A stretch of DNA of 14,339 nt from Phellopilus nigrolimitatus (taxonomy: Eukaryota > Basidiomycota > Agaricomycetes > Hymenochaetales > Hymenochaetaceae), in contig JAJOHG010000557.1 of the NCBI GenBank assembly GCA_021029095.1, positions 1 through 14,339 of the forward strand, given 5' to 3'. A program made the position numbers and the translations under genes. Position 1 is the first letter of the stretch; each line of letters starts with the position of its first letter. This document shows positions 1 through 10,000 of this stretch, piece after piece. The notes beneath the pieces were generated by a model. That model was not told the origin of the DNA and made no database searches. It saw only the letters and a program-made list of their open reading frames with translations.

Positions 1-690
1 GCTCGCGTCGCTGCCGACGCCGTCTTCCTTCCCCTCGTACCATCACGACTTCAACTCCGTGCTTTCCTTCGAGTTCAACTGGGCGACAGTGCAGGCGGCC
101 GTCTACTTGGGCTACTTCTTCCTTCTCCTTCCGACTGGCGCCGTACGTGCATTGTAATTCATAACCGCGAGCATTACTTACGGATCAAACGACTTCCTGT
201 TTATCCCGGTGCCCCTTCCATCGCGATTTCTCCCCATAGCTCTTGTACACCCGCAGATGATTGCCTCGTTGCTCTCTGCAACTGTGGTTGCGCGGGACTT
301 CAAGAATGTCCAGTATGCCTTTGTGCTGCATGTCGCTAGCTGGCTCGCTCAATTCTACGGCCACGGTGTCCACGAGCACCGAGCGCCCGCTCTGTTGGAT
401 AACCTCATCGGAGGTGCGTATGCTCGCGTATTGCAACCGCTCTAGACCCTAACTCCGCATTTCTTGAATATCACATTCGTGTGGTATGACGTCATTCTGG
501 CTGACCCCCTTTTCATGCTTGGAACTTCCGCTTCAAACTAGCCGTCGTACTTGCGCCCTTCTTCGTACATCTCGAGCTGCTCTTCGAGCTCGGCTACTTC
601 TCGACCCTTTACAAAGACATGAAGAACGATATCGGGGTGGAGGTTGCGAAGATAAGGCGTGCTAATGCGGCAGCGAAAAGATCCAATTAA
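1..690 (+). CDS. Mpo1-like (DUF962) ER dioxygenase, 5'-truncated by the window edge
   Basis: Only the C-terminal ~155 residues are present; the start lies left of the window. Proposed exons are 2-146, 240-413 and 542-690 (TAA at 688-690). The family signature is clear: SYHHDFN in exon 1, then HVASWLAQFYGHG followed by HRAPALLDN in exon 2, and VLAPFFVHLELLFELGY in exon 3. These hydrophobic segments and conserved histidines match yeast Mpo1, an Fe(II)-dependent dioxygenase that shortens 2-hydroxy fatty acids from phytosphingosine at the ER; activity is inferred from family only. The second intron (414-541, GTGCGT...CTAG) restores the frame exactly. The first is less certain: 147-239 (GTGCAT...ATAG) keeps an expected LVHPQM stretch, whereas 143-256 (GTACGT...GCAG) has a better donor but drops those residues. 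The gene converges on the minus-strand gene at 1396. Confidence 0.86.
147..239 (+). other. Intron 1 of the Mpo1-like gene (alternative 143-256)
   Basis: Exon 1 runs into an in-frame stop at 155-157, so an intron is required. Using 147-239 leaves one base before and two after, keeps the frame, and retains LVHPQM, which suits the family. The alternative 143-256 is phase 0 and also keeps the frame. Confidence 0.55.
414..541 (+). other. Intron 2 of the Mpo1-like gene
   Basis: Donor GTGCGT at 414 and acceptor CTAG ending at 541. Splicing joins LLDNLIG to AVVLAPFF, the expected family sequence. At 128 nt it is the longest intron in the window. Confidence 0.85.
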
Positions 691-1395
691 CTGCGCTGTG
701 TCGAAAACAAGCACTATGATCGCAACGGTATGTTTTTCTCTCTTGAAGACTCTCGATCAACAATCACCACTTTTGCATGTAACCAAGTCAAATTTGAGAA
801 TTGTATGACATGTACTAAAACGCCTTGACGCTCTCGACTGAATGAAATGAAAGCCGACACGAGAAGACAACTAACCTTGCTCAAGTGTCTCCCCTTGCAG
901 AATAATTTCACATGTAGGTGGACACAAGTACGTTCTGTATCGTAAATGAGGTAAATGAGCAGAGTCATCAATATGTGCAACAGGGAGATGTCCGTTCTCA
1001 AAAGAAATTGGTTGGAAACCAATTCAAAGAACGCCGCCGAGCAGCCTGCAATAATCATAAGTGGTTGAACGTGTATTTGAAAATATCATTTCGTCAATCC
1101 CGTACCTCCGATATATGGCTCTGGAAATCCCTTCTGAATCTAAGAATAAACATAAAACTAAAGATTATACGTGCCACCGGTAATGCAAGAGCCGATGCAC
1201 GCACCATATCCTTTAGCGACTATGAGTGACACCATACCCATCCGCCATGAAATGCCACATAGTACACATTTGCACACCCTTCAACCCGTAAGTTAGTCCC
1301 TTGGCTGAAGAAGGAAGAGCATAACGTGTTCCCACCTCCTGACAAAGTGAAATTGCACGCATCGCGCAGAAAACAAACAGGTGTGTCCAATCCGA
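691..1395. other. Intergenic region between two convergent genes
   Basis: About 700 bases of lower GC content lie between the 3' ends of the Mpo1-like and Gta3-like genes, so they should hold two 3' UTRs. Open frames at 714-1058 (minus) and 918-1229 (plus) overlap each other and show no recognisable motif or coding bias. I see no RNA gene or repeat here. Confidence 0.6.
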
Positions 1396-1941
1396 TCACT
1401 TTCTCCGTCTATCGGCCTCAACGACGTAGAATCCGTCCTTCGTCCAGGCTGCATGCTTCAACAGCTCCTTCCCCGACTCCACCTCCGCATCCTCAAACTC
1501 GACCGCGCGAGTATTCGACGACAGTGTCATACCCACGTCCGCAGGCCAGATTCGCCCATCCGGGATGCCTTCTTCGCTGGCATCCGACCCACCCGTCAAT
1601 GCCTGTCGGGCGTCGACGAGCTTGACGGCCTCTACGAGCCGCACCATCTCCTCCAGCTCGCGCTGCGTCCTTGCGTGCTCTTCCGTCCCCTCCGTGGGCG
1701 GCACGAGCGCAGAAAGCTCGTGCAGTTTCTTCAGCATCGCAGGGGCGATGGAGGGACGCGGATAGGAGGAAATTAGCTCGTGGACCGACCACGTTGGTGC
1801 CTTCGGGATCGCTGACGCTGCATTGCTGCTCTGAGGTTCGACGAGAGTCGACTTGCTTCGCGACGACGTTTGGCACGCAGACACCATGCAGACATTTTTA
1901 CGACATGCCCGGGCAGATTGAAGACGACGAGTAGCTAGCAT
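1396..1941 (-). CDS. Mitochondrial Glu-tRNA(Gln) amidotransferase subunit, Gta3/GatC-like
   Basis: Single-exon gene, 181 residues, stop at 1396-1398. The core is a GatC-type helical region, about residues 49-112: WSVHELISSYP, then ML.KLHELSALVPP, EGT, and a charged helix ending LVEAVKLVD. In fungi the Gta3-type subunit stabilises the GatA-GatB heterodimer that converts Glu-tRNA(Gln) to Gln-tRNA(Gln) in mitochondria. The start at 1941 gives an N-terminus rich in Arg, Ala and Ser with no acidic residue for the first ~30 positions (MLATRRLQSARACRK), as expected of a matrix-targeting presequence. An in-frame ATG at 1992 would add 17 residues and is less attractive. The C-terminal part (DGRIWPADVGM, then DGFYVVEADRRRK) also looks coding. 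The assignment rests on remembered family pattern, not a search; another small mitochondrial protein is possible. Confidence 0.7.
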   Translation of the reverse strand: MLATRRLQSARACRKNVCMVSACQTSSRSKSTLVEPQSSNAASAIPKAPTWSVHELISSYPRPSIAPAMLKKLHELSALVPPTEGTEEHARTQRELEEMVRLVEAVKLVDARQALTGGSDASEEGIPDGRIWPADVGMTLSSNTRAVEFEDAEVESGKELLKHAAWTKDGFYVVEADRRRK

Positions 1942-2291
1942 ACGGTCCGTGCAGTTCAGAAAGCTTGCAGTCACGAAAGGCTCAAATCGCAAAGAAGCGC
2001 GGAATCGTCCTAATCGAAAACACTCCCACTTTAGAAGTGATCGTCGTATCCATTATGGTATTCCTAGTGGTGGCGCTTGGTGGCGCGTGCACCGAAACCT
2101 GTGCGAAAAGAAAACACTCGGTAACGCGAGCGTGATACACTGTATTGATCAATGTATGCGACAACCGGGATTGGCAATGGCGTGAACGCTTGTCTGGAGG
2201 ACTGTCGGTGCTGCACCCTCAGACAAGTTCTGGCATCATCGGTGCGGCTGTCGCAATTATCACGGTTTCAAAATAAGTAGTAATTTACATG
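1942..2291. other. Promoter interval of the Gta3-like gene
   Basis: These 350 bases separate the start of the Gta3-like gene from the stop of the glycosyltransferase upstream on the same strand, so they hold the Gta3-like promoter and the GT8 3' UTR. A short imperfect direct repeat of GGTGGCGC occurs around 2071-2090. No clear TATA box was identified. Confidence 0.5.
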
Positions 2292-3381
2292 TTAGCACTT
2301 GTGGTTCTGTGGCTTGACAGAGTCGCTCCACATCCCTTCCCACCAACCAATCTCGGTCTCCCAGAATCCTCCGTCCGCAAGTTTCCTTTCACCCGAAAGA
2401 TCAGTCTCAGGAAAGGGCTTGACTACTGTATAGTGTACGACGCGCATATCCTTCTCGATTGCATGCCATATGCTTGCGCTGCGCTGCTTCAGAGCGAGGT
2501 TCGCGTTGTAGATGTAGGGCAGGCGCACGACCTGCGTGGCAAAATATGTGTTAAGGAAGCCTTGCTCCGCATCCAGGTGGCGGTACTCCGCTGTTTCGAT
2601 TTTGCTAAGCATGTCATCCATGACCGCGGAAGATGTGCGCAAGAACATGACGCCCGCATTGAAGGTCAGCGCGAATCCGCGGTTGTCCGTGTAGACGTCG
2701 GGGACGGCTGCGAAATTGAAGGGCAACGACCACAACTCGTCGAAGTTTTGGCGGACAAGAGTATCGCCATCGAGGTACACGACGCTCTTGATCCCAAGTT
2801 TGTCAAGTCCCCAAATTTGCAACTTAGAGTACTGGTCGTGGAAGCGAGTGTGGACGCCTTTCCCGCCATTGGGAGGGGGGATGCGTGAGATGGGCAGTGT
2901 CTCCCACCCACCAGCTTGGAGGCGGCAGAGCGTTTGAGAAGATAGGCGACCTGGGATATACAGGACCATAAGACGCGCAGATGTGTTCGCGGCTTGTAGG
3001 GAGTGTCCGAGTGTAAGGATGCCGGCGGCGAATGATTCGGAGTAAATTGTCGTTACCACCGCACGCTCCTCCGGCGTTGGTAGACTCGACGAAGCGGGAT
3101 CGCTGTTGTTTCCAGAAGGTAATGATTCGTGGACAGGCGACAAATGGTTTCTGAAAAGGGAATAAACAGAATGAGAAATTGGCAAGCCTGATATTCGGGC
3201 CATGAGAGACACACATCTGGTGGAAGTTGTCCAAAGGACTCGGCGGTATATAAAGTCGCATCAAAGCAAGTACGTTCGAAATTGCCAGAAATGCGCATAC
3301 GGCTGCAAACGTCCAGATGACCCATTTCTTGTTATTCTGGTTCGCGAACAACGGCGCGTAACCATATCTAGAACTCGACAT
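2292..3381 (-). CDS. Family 8 glycosyltransferase, type II membrane protein (glycogenin/galactinol-synthase-like)
   Basis: Two exons, 3381-3215 and 3150-2292, give 341 residues. A short cytoplasmic tail is followed by one hydrophobic anchor (about residues 20-41, WVIWTFAAVCAFLAI), implying a Golgi or ER type II protein with a lumenal catalytic domain. The GT8 domain starts near residue 85 (AVVTTIYSESFAAGILTLGHSL). The metal-binding DxD motif is in VVYLDGDTLV (DGD about 183-185). Further family landmarks are FNAGVMFL, LDAEQGFLN, LPYIYNAN and the late VVHYTVVKPF (His about 295), which binds metal and nucleotide-sugar in this family. The donor is a UDP-sugar in known members; the acceptor cannot be told. 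The stop lies 350 bases upstream of the Gta3-like gene on the same strand. The start at 3381 fits the short tail before the anchor; an in-frame ATG at 3480 would add 33 residues. Confidence 0.9.
3151..3214 (-). other. Intron of the GT8 gene
   Basis: 64-nt intron, donor GTGTGT at 3214 and acceptor TTTTCAG ending at 3151 on the minus strand, phase 2 (AT|A gives Ile 56). It joins the anchor-bearing exon to the catalytic exon and keeps a single frame. Confidence 0.88.
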
Positions 3382-4005
3382 GCAGAAATAAAGAAAGCTC
3401 GGAGGAGGAAGGCACCATGCAAGCGGACGGAGTGTGTTGGCAGCAGCCAGACAAATCGAACAGCGAAAAGGGTGACTCAAGCAACATGGTGCCGCGAACG
3501 TTGTGCTCTAATTATAGCGGAGTACGAAGCCCGAAGACCATGCATATCATATGCAAGCGAGGGGTCGCCAAAGATGCCATCACCGTGCGCGCGCATTCTG
3601 GATAAAATACGGAGAAGACAAGCGACTCGGATCACCATAATAAGTCTTAGCAGTGTTAAAAGATCAAAAAAAGAGATTTGCTCATCATAGGTTTGGCATC
3701 AATTTTTGCCTGTCCGGGTTTCGGAATATGAAGAGCTCTATGTCCTGAAATTCGGCTGACTGTGTCCGGATGGCATGGCTGTGCAAAGAGCTGTCGACGC
3801 GAACCAATTGCAAGTACGTGCGTAGAGCAGTCTCCATCTCGGCAAATCTTACGTTTTCTACATTCGTTGTATCTTTGTCAATCGTTGCCTAGGTTTCTAA
3901 CTGTACTAAAATCCGCTCCGATCCAGTCGTGAAATGCTATATCCTGTAAGCTTCGTTTTGAGGAACGCACCGATGGCGAATGCTCTCAGAGCAAATTATA
4001 CCATG
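3382..4005. other. Promoter side of GT8, gene-poor
   Basis: No coding region could be supported. The minus strand shows TATAAT at 3511-3516, about 130 bases upstream of the GT8 start, a possible TATA element. An open frame at 3202-3690 on the plus strand is mostly a shadow of the GT8 first exon. Confidence 0.45.
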
Positions 4006-4140
4006 TAGGCTCCGCTCGGCTGCACGAATTGACTCACTTTTGGCGGGTGGGAAAGCGAGTAAAAACCAGCAGTAAGGTAACTTTCTGGACTTTCCTGCCC
4101 GCCAAAAAGTCAGCCAACTCGTGCAGCCGAGCGGGGCCTA
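4006..4140. mobile_element. Foldback/MITE-like element with ~50-bp terminal inverted repeats
   Basis: The left arm 4006-4055 (TAGGCTCCGCTCGGCTGCAC...) and the reverse complement of the right arm 4090-4140 (TAGGCCCCGCTCGGCTGCAC...) match at 44 of 51 aligned positions, with one gap. The central spacer is 34 nt. Both ends read TA GGC...GCC TA, so a 2-bp TA target duplication of the Tc1/mariner kind is possible, giving an element of 131 bp inside the TAs. Five of six mismatches are transitions. There is no coding capacity. It lies between GT8 and the arrestin gene. It could instead be a transcribed hairpin (small-RNA precursor); the sequence alone cannot decide. Confidence 0.7.
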
Positions 4141-4809
4141 CGAGTAGACAACCCCAGAACCTGCCAGATTTTTTCCGAAAAATAGCAGGTATTCAACTCA
4201 ACTAATTTTCATTGTTGGTACCCCACTAATGATTTCTAGACAAGATGAAAAAAAGTTGAAGCTCTGAGTCCGAGGTCAAAACTATTTGATCTGCATTTTC
4301 GACAATGTCGCCTTTGTCTATGTTGATGTCGCAAGAAGAGCGACAATCACCGCTTGGAGACTGGCATATTTACTCTTCAAATTAGACGAAATCACTGGCG
4401 ACCGTCTGCCAGCACTACTGACTTGCTGTATCTTCTCATTAAAGCCGAACCAAAGGAGAGAATGCGCCTGATATCTATCGACAGAACTCTCCTCGAGATC
4501 TTTCACTTTTAGCAATTGTGAGCCGTCTTCAGGACTATATCAGTAACTTGCCAGTCGGAGCTTTGATCAAACTTTGTCTACGATACAAATGTTTCGATCT
4601 AGGAACAGGACCTCGATGCTGGAACGATGAGCTATGTATGAAGTTTATCTTTTCGGACTGGACCATGCCTTCATTCGTGGAAAACTTCACTTTCTATATA
4701 CCGATCTTCTCTGCGTCTTGCACTGCATTACACCAGAAGCGCCCCTCTTTCCCCCGCAGGTTAACATCTGGTATTCTTAGTACCACAATTAACACTAAAA
4801 GAGAATCCG
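4141..4809. other. Gene-poor stretch upstream of the arrestin-like gene
   Basis: AT-richer than the flanking genes. Short open frames at 4286-4471 and 4518-4814 (plus) carry no motif I recognise with confidence. Around 4470-4510 one reading frame gives LISIDRTLLEIFHF, which faintly resembles the start of an F-box, but stops and frame changes surround it. I call it unassigned, perhaps an eroded gene. Confidence 0.35.
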
Positions 4810-4817
4810 TATAAAAA
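4810..4817 (+). promoter_or_regulatory. TATA box of the arrestin-like gene
   Basis: TATAAAAA lies 130 bases upstream of the ATG at 4948, a plausible distance for a fungal core promoter with a ~100-nt 5' leader. Confidence 0.55.
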
Positions 4818-4947
4818 GCAGCAGATATGTTACGAATCCCTCCGAACAACAGGGAGACTCATCAAGCAACCGCTCTGCGTACTCATCTCGAGTAGCTCTG
4901 CAACGCACCCTTCATCGGGTCGCACTGCTCTATCTCGTCCACCCGGT

Positions 4948-6622
4948 ATGCTTGCAGAATCCCTATCTTCGGATTTCTCAAGCGACCACCCATTCGCACT
5001 CAGTGCGCGCACAGAGTCCTTTGTCAGCCTCTCGCGGGAATGGCGTCAAGAACCTCCATCCTCGCCCGGAATAATGTCTACTTCTTCAGCTCCATCTCGC
5101 TACCGTGCGAGCGACAATGGCTTACGTTCCCAGGTGGAACACATATACACGCTCGACACAACTAGGAATGCGCCTTGGTTGACAGTAAAACTGCGCAGCT
5201 GGGCCCCGTCTTCGCAGAGCCTCCCCAACTACACAGAAGGCCAGTGCATCACAGGAAGCGTCGAGCTGGATTTGCGCACCCCAAATAGAATAAAAGCCAT
5301 AACTGTTTCCGTGCGTATCAACATAGTTCTCACACTAGCACTAGATATATTGAACCCCGTTCCGCCTTAGTTAAAGGGATACTATGTAATTCCCGGACAT
5401 TTCCCAAAAATGTTTCTGCATTCATCAGAGACATTGTGGGACAGCTCTATGGGCGACCCTCGGTCGGGGGATATGTTTCTTTCGCAAGGCTCCAGCTTTT
5501 CTGGACAGCTCTTCGGGAAATATGCGTGGTCTTTCACGTCCGACTTACCAAGAACACTCGTATCTAGCGCAAAACAAAAGACATCATTCGGCATACAGCG
5601 CGGCGAGAGACTTCCCCCTTCTTTAAAAACCAAACTAGGACAGACCCAAGTCGGCTATGACGTGATTATAAGGATCAAGCGCTACGGGCTCAGATGCAAC
5701 AGCAGGCAAGTGTGGTTTTCGTCAACGGTAGGAAGGTTAGAAAATCTGACATCTATTAGCTTGAGTATTCCGATTGGATACATAAGCCTGTCGAGACCTG
5801 GGCCCGCATCGTTCCTTCGTCAGTTAGCCTACCAGAACGACACTCCAATACCTTTCTTCGACTCTGATCCGTCTGGGTGGAGACTGTTTCCAAGCATCGA
5901 GGTTCACGGGATATTCTACAAACGACGAATCTCGTTTACTTGTACGGTGCGAGGCTTTAGTTTAATTCCAATTCTCAGAGAACTTGAGGCTTAAAGGCTT
6001 CCTAGCTCGCTCTCGCTCTCCCTGTGAGTATGTCCATCAGTTCCAGCGCTTCCTTTTCCGATACTGCCCCCGTTCAGCTCGCATATGCCCGCGGGTCGTT
6101 CGTACCATGTGCCCTAGTCATCAAAAGCCCCGATCCACAGGTCGCGGAATTGATGACGAGCCCCAGGGCGCCGTGTGTACTTTTGAAGCGAATGATCACG
6201 CGGCGCTCATGGCCAGACGATGAAATAACTCTTGACGGAGGAGAGAAACTCGTCGGAAACGCATCCTGGATGCCTCTGCACAACTCATCTGTCAACAGGC
6301 AGGGCTTCGAGAAGATCGCACAGGGAGAGATCGATCTCTCACCGGTGCTGACTCCTTCTTTCAAGTTCGGCAAGCTTGAGCTCAAGGTATGAAAGCAAAC
6401 CATCTTCATCTTTTCCGGATAATGTTTAAGACAACTTCTGCGTAGTATTTTGTAGAGATGCTCCCTTTCGATGCGCCCGGGTTCACGCCCTTGAATGGAG
6501 ATTATCTACTGCGTGTTGAGGTAGTAGTGACATCTTTTCCCGCGAAGGGCCCGCGTCCAAAGTCCTATCTTCCCCTCGCTCAGAATAGGCGTTTGGGGCC
6601 TCTTCCCGGAGAAGTTAGGTAG
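4948..6622 (+). CDS. Arrestin-like protein (arrestin N-terminal-like domain), six exons
   Basis: Exons 4948-5310, 5371-5705, 5760-5946, 6006-6023, 6078-6386 and 6446-6622 give 462 residues with no stop. The N-terminal arrestin fold starts near residue 61 (PWLTVKLRSWAPSSQSLP, then ITGSVELDL and ITVSLKGYYV across the first junction). It continues with KYAWSFTSDLP and RLPPSL, and the linker RPGPASFLRQLAYQND. The C-terminal arrestin region has FTCT-LALALP-LAYARGSFVPCALVIKSPDPQ across the micro-exon, then LELKYFVEMLPFDAPGFTPLNG. Proteins of this basidiomycete-expanded family are thought to be cargo or receptor adaptors like yeast ARTs; no PPxY motif is visible, so a ubiquitin-ligase adaptor role is not shown. 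Start 4948 follows a TATA box; Met43 (5074) is an alternative. Every splice junction except the GC donor uses GT-AG. Confidence 0.87.
5706..5759 (+). other. GC-AG intron in the arrestin-like gene
   Basis: The donor AG|GCAAGT at 5705/5706 matches the strong consensus of GC-AG introns; a CTGAC branch-like motif precedes the acceptor ATTAG at 5759. The 54 nt contain no stop and are a multiple of three, so retention would add 18 residues. Removal gives GLRCNSSLSIPIGYISLSRPG, whose length suits the family better. Confidence 0.7.
6006..6023 (+). other. 18-nt micro-exon of the arrestin-like gene
   Basis: Flanked by CCTAG (ending 6005) and GTGAGT (from 6024). It encodes LALALP in phase 0 and joins FTCT to LAYARGSFVPC, producing the expected arrestin beta-strand sequence. 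Without it the two neighbours would need a 131-nt intron and would lose six residues of that strand. Confidence 0.8.
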
Positions 6623-7081
6623 CAGACAAAAAGATGTCTAATGAAAACCACGTGTAAGAATATTGAAGTCGGTATGTCTGGCGAGATGTGAGCGCATATT
6701 GATGAGAGTTTGGCCATCTTTTCGAGGCTTCTTCCAAGGCTTCCGGGGGCGCTACCATAACGTCAAGCCGCACTGCAGATCATTGGACGTTGGTAAATCC
6801 CAAAATTAAGAATTAAGCTCGGCACGGCCAATCACAGCCACGCATAAACCACACGCGTGGCTTCGAGGCTCATAGTCGACAAGTCTCAACGATGCCCAGC
6901 TGCAGGCTGGTTTTGAGGTGGAACAAAGAAGTTAAAAGAAAAAAGGAGTATCACTTTTTACATTATGGAAAGAGAAGAGTCCAGTACGAATTTTTGTCCG
7001 AAGATATTTGCAAGAAATGTGTTGCCGCCATCCATCGCTGCAGAACGAGAGGTTCCGTGAACCTCCTCTCTACCGGCTCCC
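6623..7081. other. Intergenic region between convergent arrestin-like and POP genes
   Basis: 460 bases that should hold both 3' UTRs. A perfect 8-bp inverted repeat, AGCCACGC (6836-6843) and GCGTGGCT (6855-6862), can form a hairpin with an 11-nt loop. The open frame at 6892-7110 on the plus strand overlaps the POP last exon and is not supported. Confidence 0.5.
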
Positions 7082-10000
7082 TCAAACGTCGTACCATTTC
7101 AAACCGATAGACTGCGCGACGAAGCCGAGTTTGTCCGCAGCCTCTTTGATCCTTCAGTATCGAATCGTGAAAAAGGTCATTAGTTACTCGCAATATCATT
7201 TCGTCTCCCCAACCGGGATGAAATGAAGAAGAAAGGGCGTACCTCTGCTCCGTGCTCTTCCCCGCACCGTGTCCGGCCTTCTTCTCGATGCGGATGAGCA
7301 GCGGATGCGCGTTGTGCGGCGAGGCGTGCTGCAGCTCCGCGGCATGCTTAAAGGAGTGCAGCGGGACGACGCGGTCGTCGTCTGCAGCGGGGCGAAGGAG
7401 ATTTAGATAGGAAAAAATCAACATTGGAGAACGTGCGCACGGTCGGCTGTAAGAAGGATCGTCGGCGGGAGCGTCTTGTCCTTCGGCACGTTGTGCAGCG
7501 GGGAGTACGGGTAGATGAAGTCGAAGTCCTCCGCGTCGTCCGGATTGCCGTAGTCCGACGTCCACGCCCTGCCGATCGTGTACTTGTTGAACTGCAAAAA
7601 ATAGCGTCGAAAACGTGCAAGGACGTAGAGAGGAGAGGAGTTACCTTCAACATGTCGAGGACACCGACTTCAGCGACGGCGGCGCCGAATGTGCCTTCGG
7701 GTGCAATATTGACGCATGCAGCGACCAAAAGGCCTACGATGGGTGTGAAAGGATGAAAGCAGGCGGTACGTAAGTTTCAGCATACCTCCATTGGAGCCCC
7801 CGTTGATAGCAATCTGGTCCGGAGCAGCGATCTTGTTGTCTTTCAGGTATTGACTGGAATATAAATTTGGGCATTGAGGAAAGGTAATTAATAGCAAGTG
7901 CTATCTCTACGCACGTAGCGGCAATGAAATCGTTGAAGACATTCATCTGCGATCCCACCCAAAACGAGTCAGCTTGTCAATTTACAAAAGCAAAAATCCT
8001 TTCCCCCTACCTTGCGCTCCCTCGTCCCGGCCAAGTGCCATTCCTCGCCGAACTCGCCGCCGCCGCGGATGTTCGGGACGGCGAGCACGGCGCGGTAGTG
8101 CTGCAGGAACGTCATGAACACGACGCTGAAGAAGGGGTTTATCGAGATCGTGAAACCGCCGTAGCCTTCATGGCGTGCGTACGAAGCTCAGCACGGTCGG
8201 TTTCCCATAGCAAAGGCACACCAGCGATCAGACGCACCGTACTGCAGGGCCGGCGCGGTCCCGTCCCTCGGCGTGTCCTTGTGCCGGACGACGAACATCG
8301 GGACGCGAGTCCCGCCCGCGCCCTCATACCACACCTGCTCCGCGGTGAAGTCCGCGGGGTCGAGCCCGCGCAGGCGCGTCGTGCGGTACACATTCCACCG
8401 CCACGCCCTGTCCGGGTTTCTAAAGTCGTAGCGCGCGACCGTGCACGGCGTGGTGAACCCGCTGAGCGTTGCGAAGAAGAAGGACTGGTCGTGCCGCGCG
8501 GAGACGTCGATCTTGCCGACGAAGTCCGGCGCGAGGCGCGTAAGCTGTGTGCCTGCGAGATCGTATAGGTAGAGCTCGTCTTTGACCTACAGAAGATTAT
8601 CAATTAAGTAAATCTGGGGGACAAGGACTGAGGACAGGGTTAAGATCGACTGACGTTCCTCTTGTAGACCAGAGCAAAGACATTATCATTCACAAGGTCA
8701 ACACTCTCTAACTTCGCGTCCTTGTCCTCCGGAATCAGCTCCTTGCGCGCGAAGTTTGGGTCGGCAAGGTCGATCGTGATTAGTTTATATTGGGGAGCAT
8801 CCTTGTTCGTAGCAACGTAGAACGTCGTATCGTGGTTCCCTACGCTATAATATCAAATAGTTGAGCGAGACGGAAGTAAATGTAGTGGTGCTTCATTAGG
8901 GAGGGGAGACACAGACATGCTGTACGACGCGTCGAACTCGTCGATGAGTTTGGTCCATTTCATGTTCTGTCCGATCTCGTTCTCTGTCAGATCCGCGATC
9001 CACAGAAGATGTTTCTGTCGTGCAAGACAGGGTAAGCAACGCGCGTGGCAAAATGCATGATAGAAATCCCACTCTCGACGTGTCTTTAGAGATATACAGA
9101 GCGAGATATCTGCCGTCCGGCGTGACCTGCGATCCCCACATCCATTCCGGGTTTGCCGCGTCCTTCACTACGAGCACATCCTCTGCTGTAACGCCAAAAA
9201 CCCTTATTTCGTGATCCTTCTATTTATATCGAACGGGAAAACACCCACATTGGGGCGTCCCAACACGGTGGTACATGAGCATGGCGTCCTGGTCCTTGTC
9301 GGTCTCGATCCCGCCTTTGTCTTCAGTAACGGAGCCGTGCGACTCGCGTGTTGGCATGCGCTAGATGACGCGATTTCGACATATATACGATGAGGTAAGA
9401 GTATGAATATGGAATATACTTACCTGGTAGAAAAAGCCCTTTGAGTCCTTGGTCCATGTGATTGACGAGAACTTGACGAAGCGGAGCTCCTCGGCGAACC
9501 GACCAGGGTCGGAAGAAAGCTCCCGCTGCTTCTTGTCGACGAAGGGCGCGCTGGTGCGCCGGACGTAGATAGTGCAGAAGTCGCTTCCCTAAATCCGATA
9601 TGTTATCAGTACAAAATATTCCTGCACATACAAAAAAAGATGCCACTACGCACCGAGAGGGACACGCCATAGGCGAAATACTTGCCGCATTCCGAAAATG
9701 CGGAGGTCGCAAATGCGCCCGTGTCGTCATCCGTGAGCAGATTTTGCTGTTTGTCCGCAGCAGAAGTCGCCATTTTAAAAAAAATATTCGGGCGGAGCGT
9801 ATACAATAAAATCCTTACGTCAAAGAAGATTTCCGCGCCCTGCTCGGGTCCTGATTGGTCGGAGACGAGTGGGAGATTGCTGTCCTTGGATCGATAATAG
9901 ACTTCATATTAGGATCAGGAGCGCCAATTCGTCATGGGTGTGGGTGCACGGGTGAGTTTCTGGAGTTAGAGCGAGCGGCTGATAGGCGGACGGACCGTAT

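Noticed and set aside
714..1229. Overlapping open frames on both strands between genes 1 and 2
   Set aside because: They overlap antisense, lack motifs, and sit where two 3' UTRs are expected.
2289..2888. 199-residue plus-strand open frame
   Set aside because: Antisense shadow of the GT8 catalytic exon, whose DxD and other motifs are unambiguous.
7924..8568. 214-residue plus-strand open frame
   Set aside because: Antisense shadow of POP exons 10-12, caused by GC-rich third positions.
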